NCBI RefSeq assembly: GCF_000626715.1
Contig: NZ_AQRA01000001.1
Coordinates: 916,940-980,939, forward strand
Direction: 5' to 3'
Source of the DNA: Aquimarina atlantica
GTDB taxonomy: Bacteria; Bacteroidota; Bacteroidia; Flavobacteriales; Flavobacteriaceae
Length of the DNA: 64,000 nt
How positions within the stretch are numbered: position 1 is the first letter of the stretch; each line of letters begins with the position of its first letter. The notes beneath the pieces were generated by a model. The model made no database searches and was not told where the DNA came from. It saw nothing but the letters and a program-made list of their open reading frames with translations. A program made the translations under genes and the position numbers. This document shows positions 1 to 7,844 of this stretch, piece after piece.

Positions 1-2
1 GC

Positions 3-128
3 CTTTCAATTATCGATCATGAAATAATAAAAAATCCAAACTTTGATGATATACATATTTTAACAAAGCAAGTCGAAACTGAATCCTTAAAGTTCATTAA
101 CGAAATCAGAAGTATACTCGAAGGATAA
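3..128 (+). CDS. C-terminal fragment of an unknown gene
   Basis: The frame is open from the window edge to a TAA stop at 126-128 and encodes 41 residues ending FINEIRSILEG. The fragment is charged and probably helical. It is too short to assign to a family, and its start lies outside the window. It is read in the same direction as the next gene, but 200 bases separate them, so co-transcription is not implied. Confidence 0.45.
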   Translation, partial: LSIIDHEIIKNPNFDDIHILTKQVETESLKFINEIRSILEG

Positions 129-291
129 AACCAACATGTCACAATGTATATGATTAATTGCTCCACTTTTCAGGTAGTCAAGCAAACAAGTATTACAAAG
201 ACAATTATTAGGAATAGAGAAAGAGATTTTACCGTATATGTACTTATATATTAAGGTAATTATACTAATGTAGAATTGATTTGAGGTTAGT

Positions 292-317
292 ATATTGGTT
301 TGTACAATAACCAATAT
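292..317. promoter_or_regulatory. Inverted repeat upstream of the GH72-like gene
   Basis: Two perfect 9-base arms, ATATTGGTT at 292-300 and AACCAATAT at 309-317, flank the 8-base spacer TGTACAAT. The repeat ends 12 bases before the ATG at 330. No T-run follows, so it looks more like an operator or a 5' leader hairpin than a terminator. The binding protein is unknown. Confidence 0.4.
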
Positions 318-329
318 TAAAACCAAACT

Positions 330-1727
330 ATGACACAAAGTATCAATTCATCAAACATTACACCTATTACGATTTCTAATAATCTATTTATGTGCGGTAA
401 AGATCAGTGGGCACCTAAAGGAGTTTGTTACCAACCCACAGATTTTGTAGATCCAATTTCAGATAATAATCTAACTGTTATTCAAAATTTATTGAAAACA
501 ACGACAACTTATGGGTTTACTAATATGAAAATAAACGCCATTCGTGTATATCAAGTTGATCCAACAAAAGATCACACAAAAGTAATGAATGCCTTGGCTG
601 CTGCTGGGATTTATGTTTTGGTTGGGGCTGTGGATCATACCACGGTACATGATGGTCCTACAATTTATAATGCCCGACTAAAGGCTGTTGCCGATGAATT
701 CTGTAAATACCAGAATGTTCTGGGGTTTTCAATAGGAAACGAAACAATTGATCCTGGTGCAAAAGGGCAAAATCCAGGTTATGATATTCCAAATAAAATT
801 AGAGCTGGAGCCAAATATTTGAAAGCGTATATGGCAAAAAATTGCCCTCGTGTTGTTCCCGTTACTGCGGCACTTCGTGATGATCCTGATTTCACTATAC
901 CAGCCGCTAAGGCATATATGTGTGGAGACCCTTCTGAGCGTCTTGATTTCTTGGGTTACAATTGTGAACGATGGGCCGGAGGAACACTTGCTGCAAAAGT
1001 TGGTGCATACTACACCTTAACAAAAGCGTTTGAAGGGGCTAATCCAGTACCGATAACTTTTACCGAAATGGGTTCGAATCCCAGAGCTGTTTCTCCAAGA
1101 ACCTGGGAGCAAGTCGACTATTTGTATGGAGGTACCAAACTCACTCCACAATCGGGATCAGGTTCGCCAATAAACATGGCAGATGTTGTTTCTGGGGGCT
1201 TTGCATTTAGGTATTACGAGCGAAATGCGGGATGGGGAATGCTCACAACAAGTGGTGACGAAATTCCTAATCACGGTGCTAATTCGATTATTACCGAATA
1301 TTCTAAAATAACATCTTTTAGTAGTACAGGAAATACAATGGGAACTGCTCCCTGTGATAAAAACAACCCATATGTAAAGGGATCTGCAATTCCATCATCA
1401 GGATTACCAACGGCTGTAAAAGTAACATTAACAAATTCTATTACAAATCCTGCTTCAGGAAGAAATATCAAATTTAATTATACATCGAATTTGAATGCTG
1501 CTAATCCGACCTGGATAGAAGCGGTTGCGATTAAAGCTAATGGTCCAAAAACAACATTTACCTTTCCTAAAGGTACAAATGGGATTTCAATGATATATGA
1601 AGTTGATTCTAAATGGAATCAAGGCTGTCAATTAAGCGGGCAAGCTTTACTTCAACTTGCAGATGGAGATACTATAGAAGGTAATTGGATGAGTCCGGAT
1701 GGTAATGGAAATTGTGCGATTAGTTAA
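330..1727 (+). CDS. GH72-type beta-1,3-glucanosyltransferase-like glycoside hydrolase
   Basis: This 465-residue protein resembles the catalytic domain of the fungal Gas1/Gel/Phr family (GH72), which cleaves and re-ligates beta-1,3-glucan. It shows KGVCYQP near residue 30, INAIRVYQVDPTKDH at 69-82, AAGIYVL, NVLGFSIGNE with the likely acid/base Glu138, CGDPSERLDFLGYN at 198-211, and PITFTEMGSN with the likely nucleophile Glu246. A small beta-rich, cysteine-containing tail follows from about residue 350. An in-frame stop at 318-320 lies just upstream and residues 1-30 are not hydrophobic, so no signal peptide is visible, which is odd for this family. The family assignment is by motif order; substrate and activity are inferred. 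Confidence 0.75.
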   Translation: MTQSINSSNITPITISNNLFMCGKDQWAPKGVCYQPTDFVDPISDNNLTVIQNLLKTTTTYGFTNMKINAIRVYQVDPTKDHTKVMNALAAAGIYVLVGAVDHTTVHDGPTIYNARLKAVADEFCKYQNVLGFSIGNETIDPGAKGQNPGYDIPNKIRAGAKYLKAYMAKNCPRVVPVTAALRDDPDFTIPAAKAYMCGDPSERLDFLGYNCERWAGGTLAAKVGAYYTLTKAFEGANPVPITFTEMGSNPRAVSPRTWEQVDYLYGGTKLTPQSGSGSPINMADVVSGGFAFRYYERNAGWGMLTTSGDEIPNHGANSIITEYSKITSFSSTGNTMGTAPCDKNNPYVKGSAIPSSGLPTAVKVTLTNSITNPASGRNIKFNYTSNLNAANPTWIEAVAIKANGPKTTFTFPKGTNGISMIYEVDSKWNQGCQLSGQALLQLADGDTIEGNWMSPDGNGNCAIS

Positions 1728-2060
1728 AGTTTAATATGTATTCTTCAAAAATACAGTAGAGAGCGTTACAAACATAAACACCAGCATTAATGGTGTTTAT
1801 GTTTTTTGAATTCTAAAAATGTATTCTCAGTCATTTCTATATCTAATATCGTCTATTCTTCTCTCGGTATTTTTCATAACATCAATTTCAATTTCGGTTA
1901 TATCACGAAGTATTTCAATAATCCATTTAAGAATATCACTATTGTGAATAGATTTGTTCATCCTTCAAACTTATGTGGTAACCTAAGATTATAGTATGTT
2001 TGCTATAGAGAAAAGAGTTAACTGTTGCATCGTTAATTGAGCAAAATCATCAAATAAAAT
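1728..2060. other. Intergenic stretch with a terminator only
   Basis: Apart from the terminator at 1773-1807 I see no convincing gene. A 62-codon frame at 1806-1994 starts with TTG inside the terminator T-run and has no family features. The rest is AT-rich and probably carries the promoter of the DinB gene. Confidence 0.5.
1773..1807 (+). terminator. Rho-independent terminator after the GH72-like gene
   Basis: The arms CATAAACACC (1773-1782) and GGTGTTTATG (1792-1801) pair perfectly around a 9-base loop and are followed by six T residues. It lies 46 bases past the stop codon. Confidence 0.85.
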
Positions 2061-2552
2061 ATGAAATATACTCCCGAAGCTGGATTCCCATACTATTATG
2101 ACCTTGTAAAGGATATGAATTATCGATCACTATTTGCTTCGTCATCTACAATTACATTGCTAAATTCTATTAGTGAAGAAAAAGCCGTTTATCGCTATGC
2201 TCCTGATAAATGGAGTATTAAACAAATTGTTGGGCATATAACTGATCATGAAAGAATAAAAATATTCCGAGCATTTTTAATGAGCAGGAATGAATCAATA
2301 GAACTATGGGGTTATGATCAAAATCTGTTAGTAAACAATAGCCGTTTTGAAGAACTAACCCTGAAACAATTAATAACCGATTTTGTAAATGTACGGAAGG
2401 CATCTGTTAGTTTTATTGAGACATTATCTGAAAATCAGTTACTAATAAAAGGTATGGCTCGACAATATGAAATCACTCTTGAAGACTTCCTAAAATCTAT
2501 TATTGGTCATGAAAAACATCACATAAATATTATTAAAGAAAGATACATTTAA
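2061..2552 (+). CDS. DinB family protein
   Basis: This 163-residue four-helix-bundle protein belongs to the DinB superfamily (DinB_2 type). Family members bind a divalent metal through three histidines and act as thiol-dependent transferases or related enzymes. The family start YAPDKWSIKQIVGHITDHE is visible with His59, and IIGHEKHHINII near the C-terminus supplies His150 and His153 or His154. The length is normal. An AraC regulator follows on the same strand after a short gap, so the two may be co-transcribed. The substrate cannot be inferred. Confidence 0.85.
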   Translation: MKYTPEAGFPYYYDLVKDMNYRSLFASSSTITLLNSISEEKAVYRYAPDKWSIKQIVGHITDHERIKIFRAFLMSRNESIELWGYDQNLLVNNSRFEELTLKQLITDFVNVRKASVSFIETLSENQLLIKGMARQYEITLEDFLKSIIGHEKHHINIIKERYI

Positions 2553-2619
2553 TAAAGATAGTAACAATCATGTTACCCGAAAGAAGTTGAATTATACATT
2601 GACTTTGAAACACCATCAT

Positions 2620-3459
2620 ATGCCAATAGACAACATACCAGAATTATATCTTAATAACCTTAAGCATAAACCGGATCTTTTTGTTTATGATTTTAAAATG
2701 ACCGAAGATACTATTAAAACTAAGGTCAATCTAAATATGCACATGTTTAGTTTTTTACAAATAGGAAAAAAGCAAGTGCACTTTGCAGGAACATCAGTTA
2801 CTGTAAATAAGGATCAATCATTACTTCTTAAAAAAGGAAATTGGATTTGGACAGAATTATTAGACACAGATGCTATTTATTATTGTAAACTTTTATTTTT
2901 TTCTGAAAAAATACTTGAAGATTTTTTAGAAAAACACATTCAACACCAACAAATAATAAAGGAAGAAGTACCATACTTTACAATTAGGAATGATGCATAC
3001 ATAACTTCATATTTAAACTCATTATCAACAATTAGTGATGCACCTACAGTTTTTATAGAAAACCTACTTTCTGTAAAATTTGAAGAAATCATGCTGTACC
3101 TCATTCACAAATATGGAGAAAAGTTTGAGCTATATTTAAAATCATTAATAGTCAAAGAAACCTCTCCTTTTAAAAAAATTATCGAAAGTAAAATACATTC
3201 TAATTTAAAACTAGAAGAAATTGCATTTTTATGCAATATGAGCTTATCGACTTTTAAACGTCATTTTATTAATGAGTATAAAACATCTCCCGGAAAATGG
3301 CTACAAGACAAACGACTTCAAAAAGCAAAAGAAGTATTAGAACAAGGGCAATTAACACCATCCGACATATACCTCGATTTTGGATATAATAACCTTTCAA
3401 ACTTCAGTATAGCGTTTAAAAATAAATTTGGAGTTAGTCCCAAAGAAATTTCTAAATGA
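2620..3459 (+). CDS. AraC family transcriptional regulator
   Basis: About 280 residues. The N-terminal half is a cupin-like ligand domain (HMFSFLQIGKKQVHFAG). The C-terminal 100 residues are an AraC double helix-turn-helix, with LEEIAFLCNMSLSTFKRHF as the first and PSDIYLDFGYNNLSNFSIAFKNKFGVSP as the second. I prefer the ATG at 2620; a TTG at 2587 would add 11 residues. The GlcG/HbpS-like gene begins 134 bases downstream on the same strand and is a plausible target, but no operator is evident. Confidence 0.88.
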   Translation: MPIDNIPELYLNNLKHKPDLFVYDFKMTEDTIKTKVNLNMHMFSFLQIGKKQVHFAGTSVTVNKDQSLLLKKGNWIWTELLDTDAIYYCKLLFFSEKILEDFLEKHIQHQQIIKEEVPYFTIRNDAYITSYLNSLSTISDAPTVFIENLLSVKFEEIMLYLIHKYGEKFELYLKSLIVKETSPFKKIIESKIHSNLKLEEIAFLCNMSLSTFKRHFINEYKTSPGKWLQDKRLQKAKEVLEQGQLTPSDIYLDFGYNNLSNFSIAFKNKFGVSPKEISK

Positions 3460-3550
3460 CATTTTATCTTTTTTAGTTTCATTTTTACACTTGACCTTTT
3501 TTCATAAGTTATTGAACTGTTTTAGTAAATGAGTAAGATGATCTGCTCTG

Positions 3551-3558
3551 TACATTTG
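3551..3558 (+). promoter_or_regulatory. Candidate -7 element for the GlcG/HbpS-like gene
   Basis: TACATTTG matches the Bacteroidota -7 consensus TAnnTTTG exactly and lies 35 bases before the ATG at 3594. No TTG stands at the usual 17-23 base spacing upstream, so the promoter may depend on an activator such as the neighbouring AraC protein (inference). Confidence 0.45.
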
Positions 3559-3593
3559 TACTCAAATTACAACAAAAATTAAAACATAAAATA

Positions 3594-3992
3594 ATGAATA
3601 TTACATTAGCACAAGCTGAAAAAATCATTTCAGTAGCAAAAGAAAAATCTATTGCGATAGATACAAAAATGAATATAGCAATTGTAGATGCAGGAGCAAA
3701 CTTAGTAGCATTTGGGCGTATGGATGGAGCTTGGTTAGGTTCTTTAGACATATCAATCAAAAAAGCGAAAACAGCTCGTTATTTTGATATGAATACGGGG
3801 ATCATTGGAGAGTTATCTCAACCCGGAGGTGCTTTGTACAACATCGAACATTCTAACAATGGTCTAATTACCTTTCCTGGAGGTGTACCCATTAAAAATG
3901 CAGCAGGCGAAATTATTGGCGCAATTGGAGTAAGCGGAAGTTCTGTTGAGAATGACCATGCGGTTGCTGAAGCCGGTGCATCTGCTATCTAA
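3594..3992 (+). CDS. GlcG/HbpS family heme-binding-like protein
   Basis: This 132-residue protein matches the GlcG/HbpS (DUF336) family. It begins [16 protein letters not shown], continues [20 protein letters not shown], and has [20 protein letters not shown] near the end. Family members form octamers; some bind heme, and others are of unknown role beside glycolate or diol utilisation genes. No signal peptide is visible, so it is probably cytosolic. It follows an AraC gene and is closed by a palindrome at 4017-4044, which suggests a single-gene unit. The ligand is not known here. Confidence 0.88.
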   Translation: MNITLAQAEKIISVAKEKSIAIDTKMNIAIVDAGANLVAFGRMDGAWLGSLDISIKKAKTARYFDMNTGIIGELSQPGGALYNIEHSNNGLITFPGGVPIKNAAGEIIGAIGVSGSSVENDHAVAEAGASAI

Positions 3993-4390
3993 AATATAAA
4001 GTAGTGCCCTAAAAATGAGGAGAATTAGCATGCTAATTCTCCTCTCCTCTTTTTTAAAATAATATAAAAACATATTGCCGAATTGATTGGCACGTTTGCT
4101 TTAGTTTTTATAGTACAAGAACAATACTAGTAAACCAGAATATCATATTTCTGCTGTATATAGAACACTTTTAAGCATTTCTAAACTCAAATAAAAATAT
4201 CGATAAGATACTTCGTTCTACCCATTTTGTATTGTAACTTGGTTAAGTTAGACTATGAATATTATTTTTATATGTTGATTTGACCCACAAAAGAAACCTC
4301 ATTATCAACATCTTATAAAAATTAATTACTAAATTAGGTGTTTAACCACGCAATTAATTTGTATAAGTATTTACTACACAAGTCGAAAAA
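3993..4390. other. 398-base intergenic stretch
   Basis: It contains the palindrome at 4017-4044 and otherwise AT-rich sequence. I see no reading frame with protein character, no tRNA and no clear promoter matching the consensus. The start of the following MBL gene lies at its right edge. Confidence 0.5.
4017..4055 (+). terminator. 28-base perfect palindrome, probable terminator
   Basis: The bases at 4017-4044 read the same on both strands (arms GAGGAGAATTAGCA and its complement). A pyrimidine-rich tail TCCTCTTTTTT follows. It lies 24 bases past the stop of the GlcG/HbpS-like gene. The T-run begins several bases after the stem, so termination strength is uncertain. Confidence 0.65.
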
Positions 4391-5188
4391 ATGAAGCTTA
4401 TGATTAAAATTCATCATTTAAACTGTGTTCAAATCGAATCGCCAATGGGATCTGCAATCGGACATTGTTTACTCCTAGAAGGAATAAACCGATTCGTGCT
4501 AATTGATTCTGGGATTGGATTATCAGAGACCAAAGATCCCGAAAAAAAACTTGGTAAAGAATTAATAGAGGTTACGGGCTTTAAATTTGACGAAAAACGT
4601 ACTGCCATAGCACAAATACAAAAGCTAGGATTTCGTCCCGAAAAAATTAAAGATTGCATCGTTTCTCATCTTGACCCAGACCACATTGGTGGGCTTGCCG
4701 ATTTTCCTGATATGAGAATTCACATTGCCAAAGAAGAGTACGAAAGTTTTAAAAGTGGAAACGAAAGATATCTTCCTCAGCAATTGGCACATAATCCAGA
4801 AATAAAATTGTACGAAAAAAGTAATAGTAAATGGTTTGGACTTCCTGCTCGAAAAGTTGACTTAGATTTTGAAACTGAAATTTATTTAATTCCTTTATTT
4901 GGCCATACACTAGGGCATTGTGGAGTAACATTTAAGGAAAACGAAAAGTGGATTTTTTATGTGGGAGATGCGTATTACCTAAGAGATGAAATATCTGATT
5001 TGAATCACCCCGTAGATGAATTAGCAAGGATAAGGGCTGTCGATAATGAAATGAGGAAAGAAAGTCTTCAAAAGATAAGAGAAATAGTAAAGAAGCACGG
5101 AAAAGAAATTGAATATTTCGGCTATCATGATCCTACAGAATTTCTGGCAACTAAGGAAAACTTAGCAGATAATGATGTTTATTATTAA
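4391..5188 (+). CDS. MBL-fold metallo-hydrolase
   Basis: This 265-residue protein has the metallo-beta-lactamase fold. Metal ligands are visible in SHLDPDHIGG (His93, Asp97, His98), GHTLGHCG (His172, His176), YVGDAYY (Asp193) and GYHD (His246). In the first motif the usual second His of HxHxDH is Asp95, a variant seen in the HLDLDH subgroup of lactonase-like enzymes. No signal peptide is present, so it is cytosolic. The start could also be the ATG at 4400. A small membrane protein follows after 16 bases and is probably co-transcribed. The substrate is unknown; a lactone or ester is only a guess. Confidence 0.85.
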   Translation: MKLMIKIHHLNCVQIESPMGSAIGHCLLLEGINRFVLIDSGIGLSETKDPEKKLGKELIEVTGFKFDEKRTAIAQIQKLGFRPEKIKDCIVSHLDPDHIGGLADFPDMRIHIAKEEYESFKSGNERYLPQQLAHNPEIKLYEKSNSKWFGLPARKVDLDFETEIYLIPLFGHTLGHCGVTFKENEKWIFYVGDAYYLRDEISDLNHPVDELARIRAVDNEMRKESLQKIREIVKKHGKEIEYFGYHDPTEFLATKENLADNDVYY

Positions 5189-5204
5189 TACATAAAAGGC
5201 AACT

Positions 5205-5621
5205 ATGAATTCAATACTTAAAAATATTCTAGCTGTTATTGCGGGATGGCTGGGTGGTAGTATCATTAATATAGCTCTTGTCAAAATTGGTCATAAATTA
5301 ATTCCTATAAAAGGAATTGATCCCAATGATATGGATGCTCTTGCTGCCGTTATGCCATCTTTAGGATTCGAACATTTTATTTTTCCTTTTTTGGCTCATG
5401 CTCTGGGGACTCTGGTTGGAGCAACGATTGCTGGTTTAATAGCTGCAAGTCATAAAATGAAATTCTCATTAGGTATCGGTGGATTGTTTTTTTTAGGCGG
5501 AATCATGGTTAATTATATGCTACCCGGTCCTACCTGGTTTGCCTTTGCAGATATAGCTATCGCTTATATTCCTATGGCATGGATTGGCGGAAAAATAGCT
5601 TTAAAAATTATAAGGCAATAA
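5205..5621 (+). CDS. Small multi-pass membrane protein
   Basis: A 138-residue protein with about four hydrophobic segments: residues 5-25, 55-82, 86-105 and 110-132. It is glycine-rich in the membrane parts (GWLGGSI, GIGGLFFLGGIMV). I do not recognise a named family, though proteins of this build are common in Bacteroidota. It follows the MBL-fold gene by 16 bases, probably as the second gene of that unit. Confidence 0.7.
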   Translation: MNSILKNILAVIAGWLGGSIINIALVKIGHKLIPIKGIDPNDMDALAAVMPSLGFEHFIFPFLAHALGTLVGATIAGLIAASHKMKFSLGIGGLFFLGGIMVNYMLPGPTWFAFADIAIAYIPMAWIGGKIALKIIRQ

Positions 5622-5698
5622 AAAAAGAGAACTATCCGAACTTTCACTTAATCTAATACAAGTCTATCAATAAAAGTAGTTACATTTAGCATATTTTA

Positions 5699-5712
5699 TT
5701 TGATATATCAAA
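5699..5712. promoter_or_regulatory. MarR operator 1
   Basis: TTTGATATATCAAA is a perfect 14-base palindrome that includes the TTG of the predicted -33 element (5700-5702). Its centre lies 31 bases, about three helical turns, from the centre of operator 2. That places both on one face of the DNA. Confidence 0.7.
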
Positions 5713-5729
5713 CAAAAATCATACATTTA
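5700..5729 (+). promoter_or_regulatory. Promoter of the marR-serine hydrolase operon
   Basis: TTG at 5700-5702 and TACATTTA at 5722-5729 (one mismatch to TAnnTTTG) are separated by 19 bases. Operator 1 covers the -33 element and operator 2 overlaps the end of the -7 element, an arrangement that predicts autorepression. Confidence 0.6.
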
Positions 5730-5747
5730 TTTGATATATCAAATAAA
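5726..5747. promoter_or_regulatory. MarR operator 2, overlapping the start codon
   Basis: A perfect 22-base palindrome whose core TTTGATATATCAAA (5730-5743) is identical to operator 1. It overlaps the end of the -7 element and reaches the A of the marR ATG at 5747. Confidence 0.7.
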
Positions 5748-6184
5748 TGAAAGTTAATACTCCCACAACCACTGCTTTATATTCTATCGAACAAGCTATA
5801 AAAGCTTATAGAAGATTATGTAACAAAAATATTTCGAAAATCATTGAAGACATCACAGTCGACCAGGCTTTGATCTTAATCATTTTGAATGATAATAGTA
5901 GTTTAACACAAATGCAAATTGGTGATTTAGTGTTTAAAGATTACGCTTCTATTACAAGGATTTTAAATTTGATGGAGAAAAAAGGATACATTAATAAAGG
6001 AATTAATAATAAAGATAAAAGGCGATCATTACTTGAAATTACAACAAAAGGAAAAGAAACCTTAACAATTTTAAGTCCTACTATACAACTCAACAGAAAT
6101 ACCGCCCTTAAAAATATCACAGAAGACGAATTAAATCAATTATATACAATACTCAATAAAATAACAAATAACTGTAACCAATAA
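5747..6184 (+). CDS. MarR family transcriptional regulator
   Basis: A 145-residue winged-helix protein of normal MarR length. The DNA-binding region runs from SLTQMQIGDLVFKDYASITRILNLMEKKGY to the wing NKDKRRSLLEIT (about residues 64-105). N- and C-terminal helices would form the dimer. It is predicted to bind the two identical palindromes over its own promoter. The serine hydrolase gene starts 2 bases after the stop codon, so both are controlled together. The inducing ligand is unknown. Confidence 0.9.
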   Translation: MKVNTPTTTALYSIEQAIKAYRRLCNKNISKIIEDITVDQALILIILNDNSSLTQMQIGDLVFKDYASITRILNLMEKKGYINKGINNKDKRRSLLEITTKGKETLTILSPTIQLNRNTALKNITEDELNQLYTILNKITNNCNQ

Positions 6185-6186
6185 AT

Positions 6187-7623
6187 ATGAAAAAGATAAT
6201 TCTATTTACTATTACTTTGATTGTGCTTTCTTGCAAACAAGAAAACAAAACATTACCAAAAGACCTTAGCACTATAGAAATAACAAATTATCTCGATTCT
6301 TTAGATGGATTTAGCGGAGCCGTTTTAATAGCAAAAAATGATAGTATAGTATTAAAAAAAGCATATGGTTTTGCTCATTTAGGTCATAAAGTACCAAACA
6401 ATATAGATACTAAATTTTCGTATGCTTCTATCGGAAAATCATTTACATCTGTATCAATTTTTCAGTTAATCCAGGCAAGAAAGCTTTCTCTTGATGATAC
6501 CGTAGGTAAATTTATTCCTAACTACCCAAATCAAACTGTAAGAGATTCTGTCACTATCAGACTTCTACTAACTCATAGAAGTGGTATGCCCAACTATTTT
6601 GCCTCTGATGAACTTAAAAAAACGTCTAAAGATTTATATCGAAGCATGCAAGATTTGGCTCCATTATATGAAAACAAACCAATGGAATCAATGCCTAATG
6701 AAACATTTTCTTATAGGAACACAAATTATATTTTACTTGCCAGAATTATAGAAATAGTTTCACAAGTATCGTACGAACAGTATATAAAAGAAAATATATT
6801 TTCTATTGCAAAAATGTCTAATTCTGGGCTTTATGATGTTGATCACCCTATTGAAAATGCAGCAGAAGGGTATACTCTATCAGATATATACCCAAATAAG
6901 TTTAAAAAAAATATTTTTATGGGCACTGTAAGAGGAAGTGCTGCTGGTGGTGGTTACACGACTATAGAAGACTTATATAGATTTACCTACGCCTTTAGGA
7001 AAAATAAATTATTAGATGTAGAGCATACTAACCTAATGAAAACTCAAAAATCTGATGAAGAATGGTATGGCTATGGTATGCAATTTCCTGGTTTAGCAAA
7101 TTCAAAAATGTATGGTCATAGTGGAGGGCATTTTGGAGTAGGAAGTGAATGGCGGATTTATGAAAAGCAAAATTATACGGTTATCATTTTAACAAATAAA
7201 GATGCAGATCAAGGTTTTTTAGATGCCCGATTCTATATACAAAAAACTCTTGCCGGATCAACACCAATGACCGATAGTTATTTTTATACAAAAAAAGTTG
7301 TACGTAGTTGTTTTGAAAAGAATTTTGAATACGCCAAAAATATGATTAAAGATACGGTAGAAAAATTATCCGAAAGGGATTTAAATTCCAAAGGCTATGA
7401 AATGATAAAAAGAGGTGATTACAAGAAAGCAATTCAGCTTTTTAAACTAGAAGTATATGCTTTTCCTGAATCATATAATGCCTATGATTCTCTTGGTGAA
7501 GCTTATATGAAAAATGGAGACACAGAAAAAGCCATAACAAGCTATGAAAAAAGCTTGAAACTAAATCCCAAAAACGAAAATGCAAAAGAAAAACTAAAAG
7601 TATTATCAGAAAATAAAACCTAA
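6187..7623 (+). CDS. Serine hydrolase (beta-lactamase-related) lipoprotein with TPR tail
   Basis: The 478-residue protein starts with a lipoprotein signal (VLSC, Cys16). A class C beta-lactamase/DD-peptidase-like domain follows, with SIGK (Ser81, Lys84), YRN (Tyr176, Asn178) and HSGG (His311). The C-terminal 90 residues carry tetratricopeptide-like repeats, for example AYDSLGEAYMKNGDTEKAITSYEKSLKLNPKN. It should act at the periplasmic face of a membrane on a peptide or ester. It is transcribed with the marR gene 2 bases upstream and closed by the terminator at 7748. Beta-lactam hydrolysis is possible but not indicated; many relatives are esterases or peptidases. Confidence 0.85.
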   Translation: MKKIILFTITLIVLSCKQENKTLPKDLSTIEITNYLDSLDGFSGAVLIAKNDSIVLKKAYGFAHLGHKVPNNIDTKFSYASIGKSFTSVSIFQLIQARKLSLDDTVGKFIPNYPNQTVRDSVTIRLLLTHRSGMPNYFASDELKKTSKDLYRSMQDLAPLYENKPMESMPNETFSYRNTNYILLARIIEIVSQVSYEQYIKENIFSIAKMSNSGLYDVDHPIENAAEGYTLSDIYPNKFKKNIFMGTVRGSAAGGGYTTIEDLYRFTYAFRKNKLLDVEHTNLMKTQKSDEEWYGYGMQFPGLANSKMYGHSGGHFGVGSEWRIYEKQNYTVIILTNKDADQGFLDARFYIQKTLAGSTPMTDSYFYTKKVVRSCFEKNFEYAKNMIKDTVEKLSERDLNSKGYEMIKRGDYKKAIQLFKLEVYAFPESYNAYDSLGEAYMKNGDTEKAITSYEKSLKLNPKNENAKEKLKVLSENKT

Positions 7624-7693
7624 ACCGCTCTGGGTTCTAATAGAAAACATTAAATCTATTTCAGATCTTAAAAAATATTTTCCAATTTTAAAA

Positions 7694-7711
7694 CGTATAA
7701 AATTTTATACG
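7694..7711. repeat. 18-base perfect palindrome in the gap after the serine hydrolase
   Basis: CGTATAAAATTTTATACG reads the same on both strands. No T-run follows, so it is not a typical terminator. It may be a protein site or a chance AT-rich dyad. Confidence 0.3.
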
Positions 7712-7747
7712 GTTAATAAGAAATTGAGTGCTAAAAACAACTAATTT

Positions 7748-7777
7748 AGCGTAAGCCTCCAAAGCTTACGCTTTTTT
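7748..7777 (+). terminator. Terminator of the marR-serine hydrolase operon
   Basis: AGCGTAAGC (7748-7756) pairs with GCTTACGCT (7764-7772) around a 7-base loop, and the stem runs into six T residues. Confidence 0.85.
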
Positions 7778-7844
7778 AATACATTTATAGTAAAAAGACT
7801 TCAATTATCAAGATGTTACTTTCTATATAACACCGTTGACAATT

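Noticed and set aside
87..338. 83-codon minus-strand frame across the window start and the first intergenic region
   Set aside because: It overlaps the C-terminal fragment on the plus strand and the inverted repeat, and its protein has no family features.
1806..1994. 62-codon plus-strand frame
   Set aside because: Its TTG start is inside a terminator T-run and the product is low-complexity AT-derived sequence.
5205..5621. Small membrane protein as a toxin or holin
   Set aside because: Its length and four membrane segments do not match any toxin or holin pattern, and no antitoxin is adjacent.
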